Below, piece by piece: positions 24,742 to 32,900 of a stretch of 64,000 bases of DNA. Within the stretch, counting starts at the first letter, position 1. Each line of letters opens with the position of its first letter. A program made the translations under genes and the position numbers. The stretch spans positions 2,986,001 to 3,050,000 of the forward strand of contig NZ_WBOF01000001.1 of the NCBI RefSeq assembly GCF_009569385.1. Reading direction: 5' to 3'. Below the pieces are notes generated by a model. That model did no database searches. It was not told the origin of the DNA and worked only from the letters and a program-made list of their open reading frames with translations. The DNA is from Streptomyces kaniharaensis. GTDB lineage: Bacteria > Actinomycetota > Actinomycetes > Streptomycetales > Streptomycetaceae.

Positions 24742-27700
24742 TCAGCCCGTCGCGGCGACGCCCGCCTCGCCCATCGCGCCGATCCGCCCGAGCAGGTCGA
24801 CGATCCGGGACTGGACGTCCGCGCTGGTCGAGCGCTCGGCGAGGAACAGCACCGTCTCGCCGGTGCGCAGCCGGGGCAGCTCGCGCGGGTCGAGGTCCAC
24901 CGAGGTGTAGACGACCAGTGGGGTCCGGTGCAGCCGGTCGTTGGTGCGCAGCCAGTCCAGCAGGCCGACCCGGCGGCGGCGGATCTGGAACAGGTCCATC
25001 ACCACCAGGTTCGGCTGGACGCTGCTGGCCCGGGCGACCGCGTCGTTCTCGTCCGCCGCGTGTTCGACGTGCATGCCGCGCCGCTCCAGGCTGCTGATCA
25101 TGGCGGCGGCGATGTCCGGGTCGCTCTCGACCAGCAGGACGCGCGGGGCGTGGTGCTCGCCGTCGCGCGGCGCGAGGGCGCGCAGCAGGACGGCCGGGTC
25201 GGCGCCGTACGCGTTCTCCCGGGTGGCCTGGCCGAGGCCTGCGGTGACCAGCACCGGGATCCGGCTGTTGAGCGCGGCGGTGCGCAGCGACTGCAGGGCG
25301 GTGCGGGTGATCGGGCTGGTCAGCGGGTCGACGAAGAGCGCGGCGGGGAAGCCGGACACCTGGGCGTCCACCTCCTCGCGGGAGCGGACGATCACCGGGC
25401 GGTAGCCGCGCTCCTGGAGGGCCTGCCGGGTGGCCGGATCGGGCTCGGGCCACACCAGCAGCCGGCGGGTGCCGGCGTCCTCGGTGTTCCCGGCCGGCGA
25501 CTGGTCGGCGCTGGCCTGGTCGCGGGTTGCGGCGGGCAGCTCGGCCAGCGGGCGCGGAGCGGTACGGGCCTCGGCGGGTGCGAGCGGCTGCGGCGGGGCG
25601 GCCGGCATCGGCGGGACGCCTAGCGGGCGCGGCGGGGCGAGCTCGGCGAGACCGGTGCCGACCGGCCGCGGAGCGGTGTCGGCGGGGTGCTCCGCGGCGG
25701 GCAGCGCGGGGCGGGCGGGCTCCAGCGCGGTGGAGGGGGTGTCCTGGCCGGTGGGGGCGGGCGTTTCCGGGCCGGGGCCGGGCGGGACGGCGAGGCGCCG
25801 GCGGCGGCCGGTCGGCGCGGCGGCCGGCTCGGGCGGCGTGGGCGCCGGACCGGCCGGGAGGGCGTGCTCCAGGCCGGGGTAGACCGGGGTGTCGGGGACG
25901 CCGGGCAGGGCGAAGCCGCCGGAGGAGTCCTCGGCGGAGGGCAGGGCGCGTCGCCGGCGGGGCTTGGCCTCCCCGCCGTCGGCCGGGGCGCCGGGCTCGC
26001 CGACCGGGGTGCCGCCGGCGGGGGTCCCGTCGGCCTGGGCGCTGCTGGGGCCGGGGCCGAGGGCGAGCGGGCCGCGCCCGCCGGTCCGGTCCTGCGCGGG
26101 CTCGCCACCGACCGGCACGGCGTAGGCCGGGCCGGAGCGGCCGTCGTCCTGGCCCCACGGGTCGCGCTGCGCGCCGTCCGCGCCGGGCAGGCCCTGGCGT
26201 CCGTACGCGGGGTCGTTGCCGGTGCCGTGCCACTGCTCGGGGACGGCCCGCTCGATCCGCGCGGGGGCGTTCGGCCACTGGTCGGCGGGGGTTTCGGGGG
26301 CGGTGGGCGCCGGGGTGTCGGCGGCCGGGCGGCCGCGGCGCCCGCGCCGCTCGGCGGGACGTTCGTCGGCGGGTGCGTGCTCCGCCTTCGGCTCCTCGGC
26401 CTCGGGCCGCTCGTCCGGCGTCTCGGTGATCTCCACGACGGGGTCATGGGCGCGGTCGGTGGTGGGCAGCTGCGGGATGCCCGGCAGTTCGGGCAGGACG
26501 GCGCTGTCGCTCTCCTTGGGCCGGTCCGACCGGCCCTCGGCGCCGGCGCGCTCGGCGGCGGCCTTCGCGGCGGCCGGGTCCAGCGGCAGCTCTACGACGT
26601 ACGTGGTGCCGGCCTTGCCGGGCAGCTCGTGCGGCTGGAGCACGCCGCCGTGGCGCTCGACCACCGCGCGGGCTATCGGCAGGTGGACGGGGCTGCCGCC
26701 GCGCCCGGGGCCGCGGATCTCGACCCGGGCGACGTCCCCGCGCTGGGCCGCCGCGAGGACGACCGTCGGCGGCTCGTCCGCGGACGGGAGAGCCGTCCCG
26801 CCGCTGCCGTTCAGTCCGGGGGCCAGGCCGGGGGAGGGGGTGGTCGGGGCGTCCAGCGAGAGGCCGATGCCGCTGACGTCGGCGACCAGGTGGGCCAGCG
26901 CCTGGGCGAGCCGCCGTTCGTCGGCGATCACCTCGACGCCGGCGGCGTGCACCGAGAAGCGCACCCGGCCCGCGCCGACGAGCTCGTCGGCGTCCTCGAC
27001 GGCCCGTCGCACGATCTTGTCCAGGGCGACCGGCACCCGCTCGGCCTTCTTGTCACCCTTGTCGCCCTTGCCGTCCGCCCCGCCCTTGCCTTCGGACGGT
27101 GCGGCCTCGCCGGCCTCGGAGCGCTGGTGGGCGAGCACGCCGTCGATCAGCCGGCCGAACCGGCGGCACTCGTCGGCGAGCCGGCGCAGCGTCCAGTTGG
27201 CCTCCGGCCACAACTGCCCGGCCGGGTCGGCGGCGAGCGCGTCCAGCCGGCGGTTCAGCGCGGTCAGCGCGCTGCCCAGTTCGTTCTCCAGGACGGCGGT
27301 GAGGTGCTCGTTGCGGGCGACCAGGGCGAGTTCGCGGCTGCGGTCGGTGAAGGTCATCACCGCGCCGACCAGCTGGTCGCCGTCCCGGACCGGGGCGGTG
27401 GTGAGGTCGACGGTGACCGGGCGGCCGTCCTTGCGCCACAGCACGGTGCCGCGCACCCGGTGCTTGCGTCCCGAGGCCAGGGTGTCCAGCAGCGCGGACT
27501 CCTCCAGCGCCAGCGGGGTGCCGTCGGCCCGGGAGTGCTGGATCAGCGGGTGCAGCTCGCGCCCGCCCAGCTCGCTCGCCCGGTACTCCAGGATGTGCGC
27601 GGCGGCGGGGTTGACCAGCACGCAGCGGCCTTCGAGGTCCACCCCGAGGACGCCCTCGGCGGCGGCCCGCAGGATCATCTCGGTCTGCTTGTGCTGGCGG

Positions 27701-28176
27701 CGCAGCTCCGCCTCGACGCCGAGCCGGCCGGACAGGTCGCGGACCAGCAGCAGGAGCAGGTCGCTCGCGGACGGCGAGTTGGAGCCCTCGCGGTACGGGT
27801 CGTACGGCACGAGCGGGGAGAGCGCGTAGCCGCGGCCCTCGCCGGCGCCGTCGTCGGCGAAGTCGTTGCCGGAGACCTCGACGGGGAAGGTGGTGCCGTC
27901 GGTGCGGCGGGCGGTCATCCGGACCGGGCGGTCGAGCGCCTCGTCCTCGCGGGCGGCCGGCCGCATCGAGCCGGGGATCCGGCTGGGGTCGAACTCGGGC
28001 AGGAGGCCCAGCACGCCCATGCCGACCAGCGAGGTGCCCGGCGCCTGCAGCGCTTGGACCGCCGCGCTGTTGGCGTCGACGACGGTGCCGTTGCTGTTCA
28101 CCAGCAACAACGCGTCGGGTAGGGCGTCGAGTATGGCGGCGAGGCGAGCAGCGCCTCGGATCGGCCTGCTGCTCAC
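24742..28176 (-). CDS. Large PAS / degenerate histidine kinase / double receiver protein
   Basis: The protein has 1144 residues. GTG 28176 lies nine bases after GAGGAGA. In order it has PAS 1 (about 5-130, ILDALPDALLLVNSNGTVVD), PAS 2 (about 165-285, TEMILRAAAEGVLGVDLEGR) and a DHp-like helix (about 290-340). An ATPase-like part follows at about 390-540, then a 350-residue Pro/Ala-rich linker and two receiver-like domains (about 900-1005 and 1010-1135). The DHp-like helix reads ENELGSALTALNRRLDAL where HELRTPL is expected, so the phospho-acceptor His is absent. The N-box position reads LAQALAHLVADVS with no Asn. The last receiver keeps an Asp (LVVMDLF) but lacks the conserved Lys. It probably signals by conformation or scaffolding rather than phosphorelay. 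It has no transmembrane segment. Confidence 0.85.
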   Translation of the reverse strand: MSSRPIRGAARLAAILDALPDALLLVNSNGTVVDANSAAVQALQAPGTSLVGMGVLGLLPEFDPSRIPGSMRPAAREDEALDRPVRMTARRTDGTTFPVEVSGNDFADDGAGEGRGYALSPLVPYDPYREGSNSPSASDLLLLLVRDLSGRLGVEAELRRQHKQTEMILRAAAEGVLGVDLEGRCVLVNPAAAHILEYRASELGGRELHPLIQHSRADGTPLALEESALLDTLASGRKHRVRGTVLWRKDGRPVTVDLTTAPVRDGDQLVGAVMTFTDRSRELALVARNEHLTAVLENELGSALTALNRRLDALAADPAGQLWPEANWTLRRLADECRRFGRLIDGVLAHQRSEAGEAAPSEGKGGADGKGDKGDKKAERVPVALDKIVRRAVEDADELVGAGRVRFSVHAAGVEVIADERRLAQALAHLVADVSGIGLSLDAPTTPSPGLAPGLNGSGGTALPSADEPPTVVLAAAQRGDVARVEIRGPGRGGSPVHLPIARAVVERHGGVLQPHELPGKAGTTYVVELPLDPAAAKAAAERAGAEGRSDRPKESDSAVLPELPGIPQLPTTDRAHDPVVEITETPDERPEAEEPKAEHAPADERPAERRGRRGRPAADTPAPTAPETPADQWPNAPARIERAVPEQWHGTGNDPAYGRQGLPGADGAQRDPWGQDDGRSGPAYAVPVGGEPAQDRTGGRGPLALGPGPSSAQADGTPAGGTPVGEPGAPADGGEAKPRRRRALPSAEDSSGGFALPGVPDTPVYPGLEHALPAGPAPTPPEPAAAPTGRRRRLAVPPGPGPETPAPTGQDTPSTALEPARPALPAAEHPADTAPRPVGTGLAELAPPRPLGVPPMPAAPPQPLAPAEARTAPRPLAELPAATRDQASADQSPAGNTEDAGTRRLLVWPEPDPATRQALQERGYRPVIVRSREEVDAQVSGFPAALFVDPLTSPITRTALQSLRTAALNSRIPVLVTAGLGQATRENAYGADPAVLLRALAPRDGEHHAPRVLLVESDPDIAAAMISSLERRGMHVEHAADENDAVARASSVQPNLVVMDLFQIRRRRVGLLDWLRTNDRLHRTPLVVYTSVDLDPRELPRLRTGETVLFLAERSTSADVQSRIVDLLGRIGAMGEAGVAATG

Positions 28177-28352
28177 GTCGACAGGTCTCCTCGGGTCAGG
28201 GCAGCTCCTCCGGAATCGGCAGTATCTCATTCTTCTTTGCGGCCGGGACGACCCGCCTAGTAACGTTGGCGGTGGTTGGTGCCGGACCCCACGGGTGTGG
28301 CATCATCTCAGGCACACGGAACGCGTCCGCCCTGCGGGAGCGTCCCTGTGGA

Positions 28353-28443
28353 GGAGGCTTCGCCTAGTCCGGTCTATGGCGCCGCACTGCTAATGCGGTT
28401 TCGGGGTTATTCCTGATCGAGGGTTCAAATCCCTCAGCCTCCG
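28353..28443 (+). tRNA. tRNA-Ser (anticodon GCT)
   Basis: The acceptor GGAGGCT (28353-28359) pairs with AGCCTCC (28436-28442). The anticodon stem-loop CCGCA-CTGCTAA-TGCGG gives GCT. A long variable arm and T-loop GTTCAAATC are present. Length is 91 nt with no encoded CCA. Confidence 0.97.
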
Positions 28444-28451
28444 CCAGCCGG

Positions 28452-28483
28452 GAGCCCCGTCGACGATCTTGTCGGCGGGGCTC
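28452..28483 (+). terminator. Hairpin terminator of tRNA-Ser(GCT)
   Basis: GAGCCCCGTCGAC pairs with GTCGGCGGGGCTC (13 bp with one G-T pair, 6-base loop) and is followed by TTCG. Confidence 0.8.
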
Positions 28484-28640
28484 TTCGCATGTCCGGGGCC
28501 GGGCCCGAGGCCGGTGAGGGGGCACCTCGGGGCCGGTCCGGCGGCCACGGGGCAGGGGCCGGATCAATGGATTTCGTCCCACGTCGCAGGTCATGTAATG
28601 TTGTCCCCGCACCGCCCCGGTGGCACGTTCACCAGGGCGA

Positions 28641-28716
28641 GCGCTCATAGCTCAACGGATAGAGCACTTGACTACGGATCAAGAGGTTGCAGGTTCGAAT
28701 CCTGCTGAGCGCACCA
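28641..28716 (+). tRNA. tRNA-Arg (anticodon ACG), copy 1
   Basis: The acceptor GCGCTCA pairs with TGAGCGC, and the anticodon stem-loop CTTGA-CTACGGA-TCAAG gives ACG. The CCA end is encoded and the length is 76 nt. The A34 of this tRNA is the substrate of TadA, whose gene is at 50953. Confidence 0.97.
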
Positions 28717-28747
28717 ACCTCCGCAAGATCGGGTTCGCCCGTTCCTT

Positions 28748-28823
28748 GCGCTCATAGCTCAACGGATAGAGCACTTGACTACGGATCAAGAGGTTGCAGG
28801 TTCGAATCCTGCTGAGCGCACCA
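28748..28823 (+). tRNA. tRNA-Arg (anticodon ACG), copy 2
   Basis: This is base-for-base identical to the copy at 28641-28716, including the encoded CCA, and lies 31 bp downstream. The pair is probably co-transcribed, with the shared terminator following. Confidence 0.97.
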
Positions 28824-28825
28824 GT

Positions 28826-28858
28826 AAGAAGCCCCCGGCCGTCGGCCGGGGGCTTCTT
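28826..28858 (+). terminator. Hairpin terminator of the tRNA-Arg pair
   Basis: The 15-bp perfect stem AAGAAGCCCCCGGCC/GGCCGGGGGCTTCTT has a 3-base loop and is followed by a pyrimidine-rich tract (CCGTTTCTCTCC). Confidence 0.93.
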
Positions 28859-28959
28859 CCGTTTCTCTCCGGAGTGATCTTCCGGCCCGCCCGGTTCTCC
28901 GACGGATGGAATCCGCCGTTTCGGGTACATCCGGTCCGCCGACCGCGAAGGAGAGCCGG

Positions 28960-31401
28960 ATGAGGCGACAGGTCCCCCGCACAGCTGCCGCCGTGGCCGC
29001 CCTTGCGACCGGGCTGATCATCGGATGGAACCCACCACCCTCGGCGGCCCAGCAGTCCCCCGACGCCTGGACCGGGGGCCACCGCGCGGTCATGCCCTCC
29101 GGCCTCTCCGTCCAGCTCGACTTCGCCGCCTCCTCCGGCTTCGGTGCCGCCGCCGAGCCGGGCGACCTGGCTGACCGCGCCGGCGGGGGGCGCGCGGCCG
29201 CGTTGTACGCCGACGGCGTGCACCCGGGAGACCCCGCCCAGGCCTTCCGGATCTCCGACGAGCGCCCCCGGGCCGACGGGTCCTGGCGTACGGCCGGCAC
29301 CCTCCGGCTGAGCTTCTCGCGGCCCGTCCGCAATCCCCGGCTGCACGTCAGCGGGCTCGCCGCCGTCGCCACCGGCAGGACCGGGGCCACCGGCACCGCC
29401 GCCCGGCTTACCCTCACCGGCGGGACCCCGAGCGTCCCCGCCCTGGTCAACCGCACCGAATGGCCCGGCTGGAAGACCGACGCCACCACCCTCGCGCCCG
29501 CCGGGGCCGACGGCACCACCGACGGCTCGGGTGGCGCCGCCGCCGAGGGCAGCCTGGAGCTCACCGGCACCGTCCGCACCGCCGTGTTCCGGGTCGAACA
29601 GCGCACCACCGCCCGGGCCGGCACCACCACCGCCCCGCCCGCCCTGCGCCAGGCCTACACCGTCACCGTCGACGAGGACCTCGGCACCGCGCCGCAGGGC
29701 TACGGCAACGCCTCGCACGTGATCTCCGACCTCTTCCTCGGCGCGGACGCCGACCCGGCCCATCGCGGCGTGCGAAGCGTGGCCGTCGGCCGCAGTGGCG
29801 CCGACCGGCGCAGCGTCTGGGCAAACCCGGTGCCGCCGGCGCGCCAGCCCGGCCGCGGCGAGTACCAGGGCGCCGACCCGTCGATCGGCTATCCGGCCGA
29901 GGCCGCGATCGGCCGCTCCTACCGGATCACCGTCCCGGTCGCGGTCGGCGACCAGCCCGCGACCCTGGCCGGCTGGATCGACTTCGACCGCAACGGGCGG
30001 TTCGACCCGGCCGAGCGGGTGCAGACCGAGATCCCGCCCGGTGCCGGCACGGCGACCCTGGAGTGGACCGTCCCGCCCGGCGCCGCCTCCGGCGAGACCT
30101 GGGCCCGGCTGCGGATCGCCCGCAACCCCGCCCAGCTGATCGCCTCCGGCGGCTTCGCCGACTCCGGGCAGGTCTCCGACCAGCGGCTCAAACTGACCGT
30201 CGGGGCCGCTCGGCCCGAGATCGCCGAACCGGTCGACGGCACCGTGCTGGCCGACGTCCGCCCGCAGATCCGCGGTGAGGGGGCGGTCGCCGGTGCCTCG
30301 GTCGAGGTCCGGGACGGGGACGCGGTGCTCTGTCGGGCCCAGGTCGAGCGCAGCGGCGACTGGTCCTGCCGCCCCGACAGGGCGCTGGCCGCCGGCCCGC
30401 ACGGCCTCACCCCGGTCGAGACCACCGGCGGCGGTGTGGTGCTGCGCGGCGAGGCCGTCCGGATCACCGTGAAGACGGCGCCGCCCGCCGCGCCCGTGCT
30501 CACCCTGCCCGAGTACACCGACGACCCCGGCGTCCGCCTCAGCGGGACCGGCGAGGCGGGCAGCACCGTCTCGGTCGCCGACCAGCCGGGCGGGGCGCGG
30601 GACGCGGCCGCGGGCGAGGTCTGCAGCACCACCGTGCGGGCGGACGGCGAGTGGTCCTGCCTGCCGGTGGAGAACCTGCCGGACGGACATCACCAGCTGA
30701 CGCCCGTGGCGGTGGACGCGGCCGGGAACCGGACGAGCGGGAAGGCCGTGGTGCTGGTCGTCGACACCGTCCCGCCGGACAAGCCGGTGCTCACCGCGCC
30801 CGCCGCCGGGCAGACCGTCCGGACCGCCCGGCCGAGGCTCGCCGGACGGGCGGAGCCTGGGGCGCGGGTGCTCGTCACCGCCGCATCCGGCCCGGGACCG
30901 GCCGCGGCCGAGCGGACCGTGCTCTGCGGGGCGACGGCGGCCTTCGACGGGAGCTGGACCTGCACCGGCAACCGGGACCTGACGGATGGTGAGCAGTGGC
31001 TGACCGCCCGGGCGAACGACCTGACCGGGAGCGCGACGGCGGGGGACGCGGTGCGGGTCTGCGTCGCGGCGGCACCGGCCCCGGCGGCGGCCGCGCCGTC
31101 CGTCCCCGTTCCCACCAATTCCGTCCCGCCGTCCCGGGCCGGTGGCCCGTCCGGAGCCGTCGTCGCTCCCCCGCTCCCCGCGGGCGGTGTGACGGCGCCC
31201 GCCGAAGGCGTCCGGGCGCAGGCGGTGCCGCCGACCACTTCGCCCGTCGGGGTGTCGGCGGAGTCGTCGCACGCGGCGGCCGAACGTCCCGAGGCCGAGG
31301 GCTGGCGCAGCGGGCTCGCCGGGGGCCTGCTGCTCCTCGCCGCGGTCGGGCTGATCACCCGTCGGGTGTTCGGTCGGGGGCCCGGGGCCCGGCGGCGCTG
31401 A
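28960..31401 (+). CDS. Secreted, membrane-anchored Ig-like surface protein (GEVED domain)
   Basis: The protein has 813 residues. ATG 28960 lies six bases after AAGGAGAG. A signal peptide is followed by cleavage near PPPSAAQQ. The N-terminal half is a beta-rich adhesin-like region (residues about 35-270). A GEVED-type module follows (about 300-400, TLAGWIDFDRNGRFDPAERV). Then come three tandem Ig-like modules of about 90-100 residues (about 420-690), each with a Cys pair spaced alike: LCRAQVERSGDWSC, VCSTTVRADGEWSC and LCGATAAFDGSWTC. A Pro/Ala linker and one C-terminal transmembrane helix with an Arg tail (GGLLLLAAVGLITRRVFGRG) anchor it. It is a stalk-like cell-surface protein, possibly an adhesin. 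No LPXTG motif is seen. It may be transcribed from its own promoter, since a terminator precedes it. Confidence 0.85.
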   Translation: MRRQVPRTAAAVAALATGLIIGWNPPPSAAQQSPDAWTGGHRAVMPSGLSVQLDFAASSGFGAAAEPGDLADRAGGGRAAALYADGVHPGDPAQAFRISDERPRADGSWRTAGTLRLSFSRPVRNPRLHVSGLAAVATGRTGATGTAARLTLTGGTPSVPALVNRTEWPGWKTDATTLAPAGADGTTDGSGGAAAEGSLELTGTVRTAVFRVEQRTTARAGTTTAPPALRQAYTVTVDEDLGTAPQGYGNASHVISDLFLGADADPAHRGVRSVAVGRSGADRRSVWANPVPPARQPGRGEYQGADPSIGYPAEAAIGRSYRITVPVAVGDQPATLAGWIDFDRNGRFDPAERVQTEIPPGAGTATLEWTVPPGAASGETWARLRIARNPAQLIASGGFADSGQVSDQRLKLTVGAARPEIAEPVDGTVLADVRPQIRGEGAVAGASVEVRDGDAVLCRAQVERSGDWSCRPDRALAAGPHGLTPVETTGGGVVLRGEAVRITVKTAPPAAPVLTLPEYTDDPGVRLSGTGEAGSTVSVADQPGGARDAAAGEVCSTTVRADGEWSCLPVENLPDGHHQLTPVAVDAAGNRTSGKAVVLVVDTVPPDKPVLTAPAAGQTVRTARPRLAGRAEPGARVLVTAASGPGPAAAERTVLCGATAAFDGSWTCTGNRDLTDGEQWLTARANDLTGSATAGDAVRVCVAAAPAPAAAAPSVPVPTNSVPPSRAGGPSGAVVAPPLPAGGVTAPAEGVRAQAVPPTTSPVGVSAESSHAAAERPEAEGWRSGLAGGLLLLAAVGLITRRVFGRGPGARRR

Positions 31402-31570
31402 CCCGGGCCGGCTCGGGCGGCCGTCGGGCGATTCGGACGATTCGTCAGTGAATATCGACACGCGACGTCCTAAATGTCGCATTTGATGACGTATGACTTA
31501 GCCTGACCTGGCACCGCCCGTCAGACCCGGGCCGCTCGTTGCGCGACACACCGACCCCGAGGATCCGTGC

Positions 31571-32839
31571 ATGGACGTCACCCGCGATTCTTCGCAGCGA
31601 CCCGACCACCTGCCCAGGGCGTTCCCGCCGGCACTGCCGGAACGGTCCGCCGGCGGCGCCAGCGCGCTGACCAGGCCGTCCGCCGTGGCGCCGGCCAGGC
31701 GCGACAGGTCGGCCGGCCCTGCCGACGGCCCGCCCGCCGTCGTCCCCGGCCCGACCGTGGCCGACCCGGCGGACCTGTGCGACCCGCTGGAGTCGGCCGC
31801 CCCGGAGACCATCGAGCTCCCCGTCGTCACCCCGTCCGGTCGCATCGTGGCCGTCACCTCCCGCCGCCCCCCGCGCGCCGACCACGCGCTGCGCGAGCAC
31901 CGCGCCGTCGCCCTGCCGGGCTGGATCGCCCTGTTCGCGGTGCTGGTCGGCCTGGCCGCCATCCTGCTGGTGCTCCTGCACGACGGCGTCATCCCGTACT
32001 GGGACGCCCTGCCCGACCTGCGCGGCGCCGCCGTACGGGCACATCGTCGGGCCGCGATGGATGCGACGTCGATCGCAGCCCTCGGCACCGCCGGGCTGCT
32101 CGTGCTCCACGCCCTCGCCGGGCTGCTGGCCAACGCGGGCGGCGAGACCCGGGTGCTCACCCGCTGGGGCCGCTACCGGGGCACCGTCCGCCGCACCGGC
32201 CTGGTCTGGGTCAACCCCCTGCTGCGCCGCCGCCGGGTGGACGTGCGGCTGCGGCACTGGCGCAGCGAGCCGGTCAAGGTGGTCGACCGCACCGGGACGC
32301 CGATCGTGGTCCGGCTGCTGATCGTGTGGCGGGTCAAGGACACCGCGCGGGCGCTGCTGGCGATCGAGGACCACGAGAGCTACCTGCGCGAGCAGGTCCA
32401 GGCGGTGCTCACCCGGACCGCGTCCATCCTGCCGTGCGACAGCGACGCGGGGGTCGGGCCCGCGCTGCGCGACGGACAGTGGTTCGCCGACGAGCTGACC
32501 CGCGCGCTGGCCGCCGAGGCCGCCCCGGCAGGTCTGGAGGTGTACTCGGTGCAGCCGCTGGCGCTGGACTACGCGCCCGAGGTCGCCGAGTCGATGCGTC
32601 GCCGCCGGCTGGCCGACCTGGACGCGGGTCTGCGGACGGTGCTGGTGGACGACGCGGTCGAGGCGGCGGCGCTCGCCGTCCGCCGGCTGGAACGGGCGAC
32701 CGCGCACGAGCTGGACGAGGCCGCTCGCAGCGCGCTGATGGAGCAGCTGCTGGTCGCCTTCGTCGCCCCGGCCGGAGTGACGGCCTCGGTGCCGCCCCCG
32801 GCCGCCCGGGCCGGACGGAAGGAACGACGGCCTGCGTAG
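31571..32839 (+). CDS. SPFH/band 7 domain membrane protein
   Basis: The protein has 422 residues. ATG 31571 lies 5-6 bases after GAGGATC. Residues 1-115 are variable and Pro/Ala-rich. Two transmembrane helices follow (about 117-140, PGWIALFAVLVGLAAILLVL; about 160-182, TSIAALGTAGLLVLHALAGL). Residues about 190-400 match the SPFH (stomatin/prohibitin/flotillin) fold: ETRVLTRWGRYRGTVRRTGL, VWVNPLLRRRRVDVRLRHWR and VVRLLIVWRVKDTARALLAI. Such proteins oligomerise at the membrane as scaffolds, often with proteases. The downstream gene is convergent. The upstream 150 bp is unusually AT-rich and probably the promoter. Confidence 0.88.
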   Translation: MDVTRDSSQRPDHLPRAFPPALPERSAGGASALTRPSAVAPARRDRSAGPADGPPAVVPGPTVADPADLCDPLESAAPETIELPVVTPSGRIVAVTSRRPPRADHALREHRAVALPGWIALFAVLVGLAAILLVLLHDGVIPYWDALPDLRGAAVRAHRRAAMDATSIAALGTAGLLVLHALAGLLANAGGETRVLTRWGRYRGTVRRTGLVWVNPLLRRRRVDVRLRHWRSEPVKVVDRTGTPIVVRLLIVWRVKDTARALLAIEDHESYLREQVQAVLTRTASILPCDSDAGVGPALRDGQWFADELTRALAAEAAPAGLEVYSVQPLALDYAPEVAESMRRRRLADLDAGLRTVLVDDAVEAAALAVRRLERATAHELDEAARSALMEQLLVAFVAPAGVTASVPPPAARAGRKERRPA

Positions 32840-32857
32840 GAAGGCCCCCGGCCTGCT

Positions 32858-32893
32858 CCGGGCCCCCGGCGGCGTGCTGCTGCCGGGGCCCGG
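32858..32893. terminator. Hairpin terminator between convergent genes
   Basis: CCGGGCCCCCGGC pairs with GCCGGGGCCCGG with one bulged C and an 11-base loop. It serves the band 7 gene and, on the other strand, the DUF6571 gene. Confidence 0.7.
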
Positions 32894-32900
32894 TCCGTGC

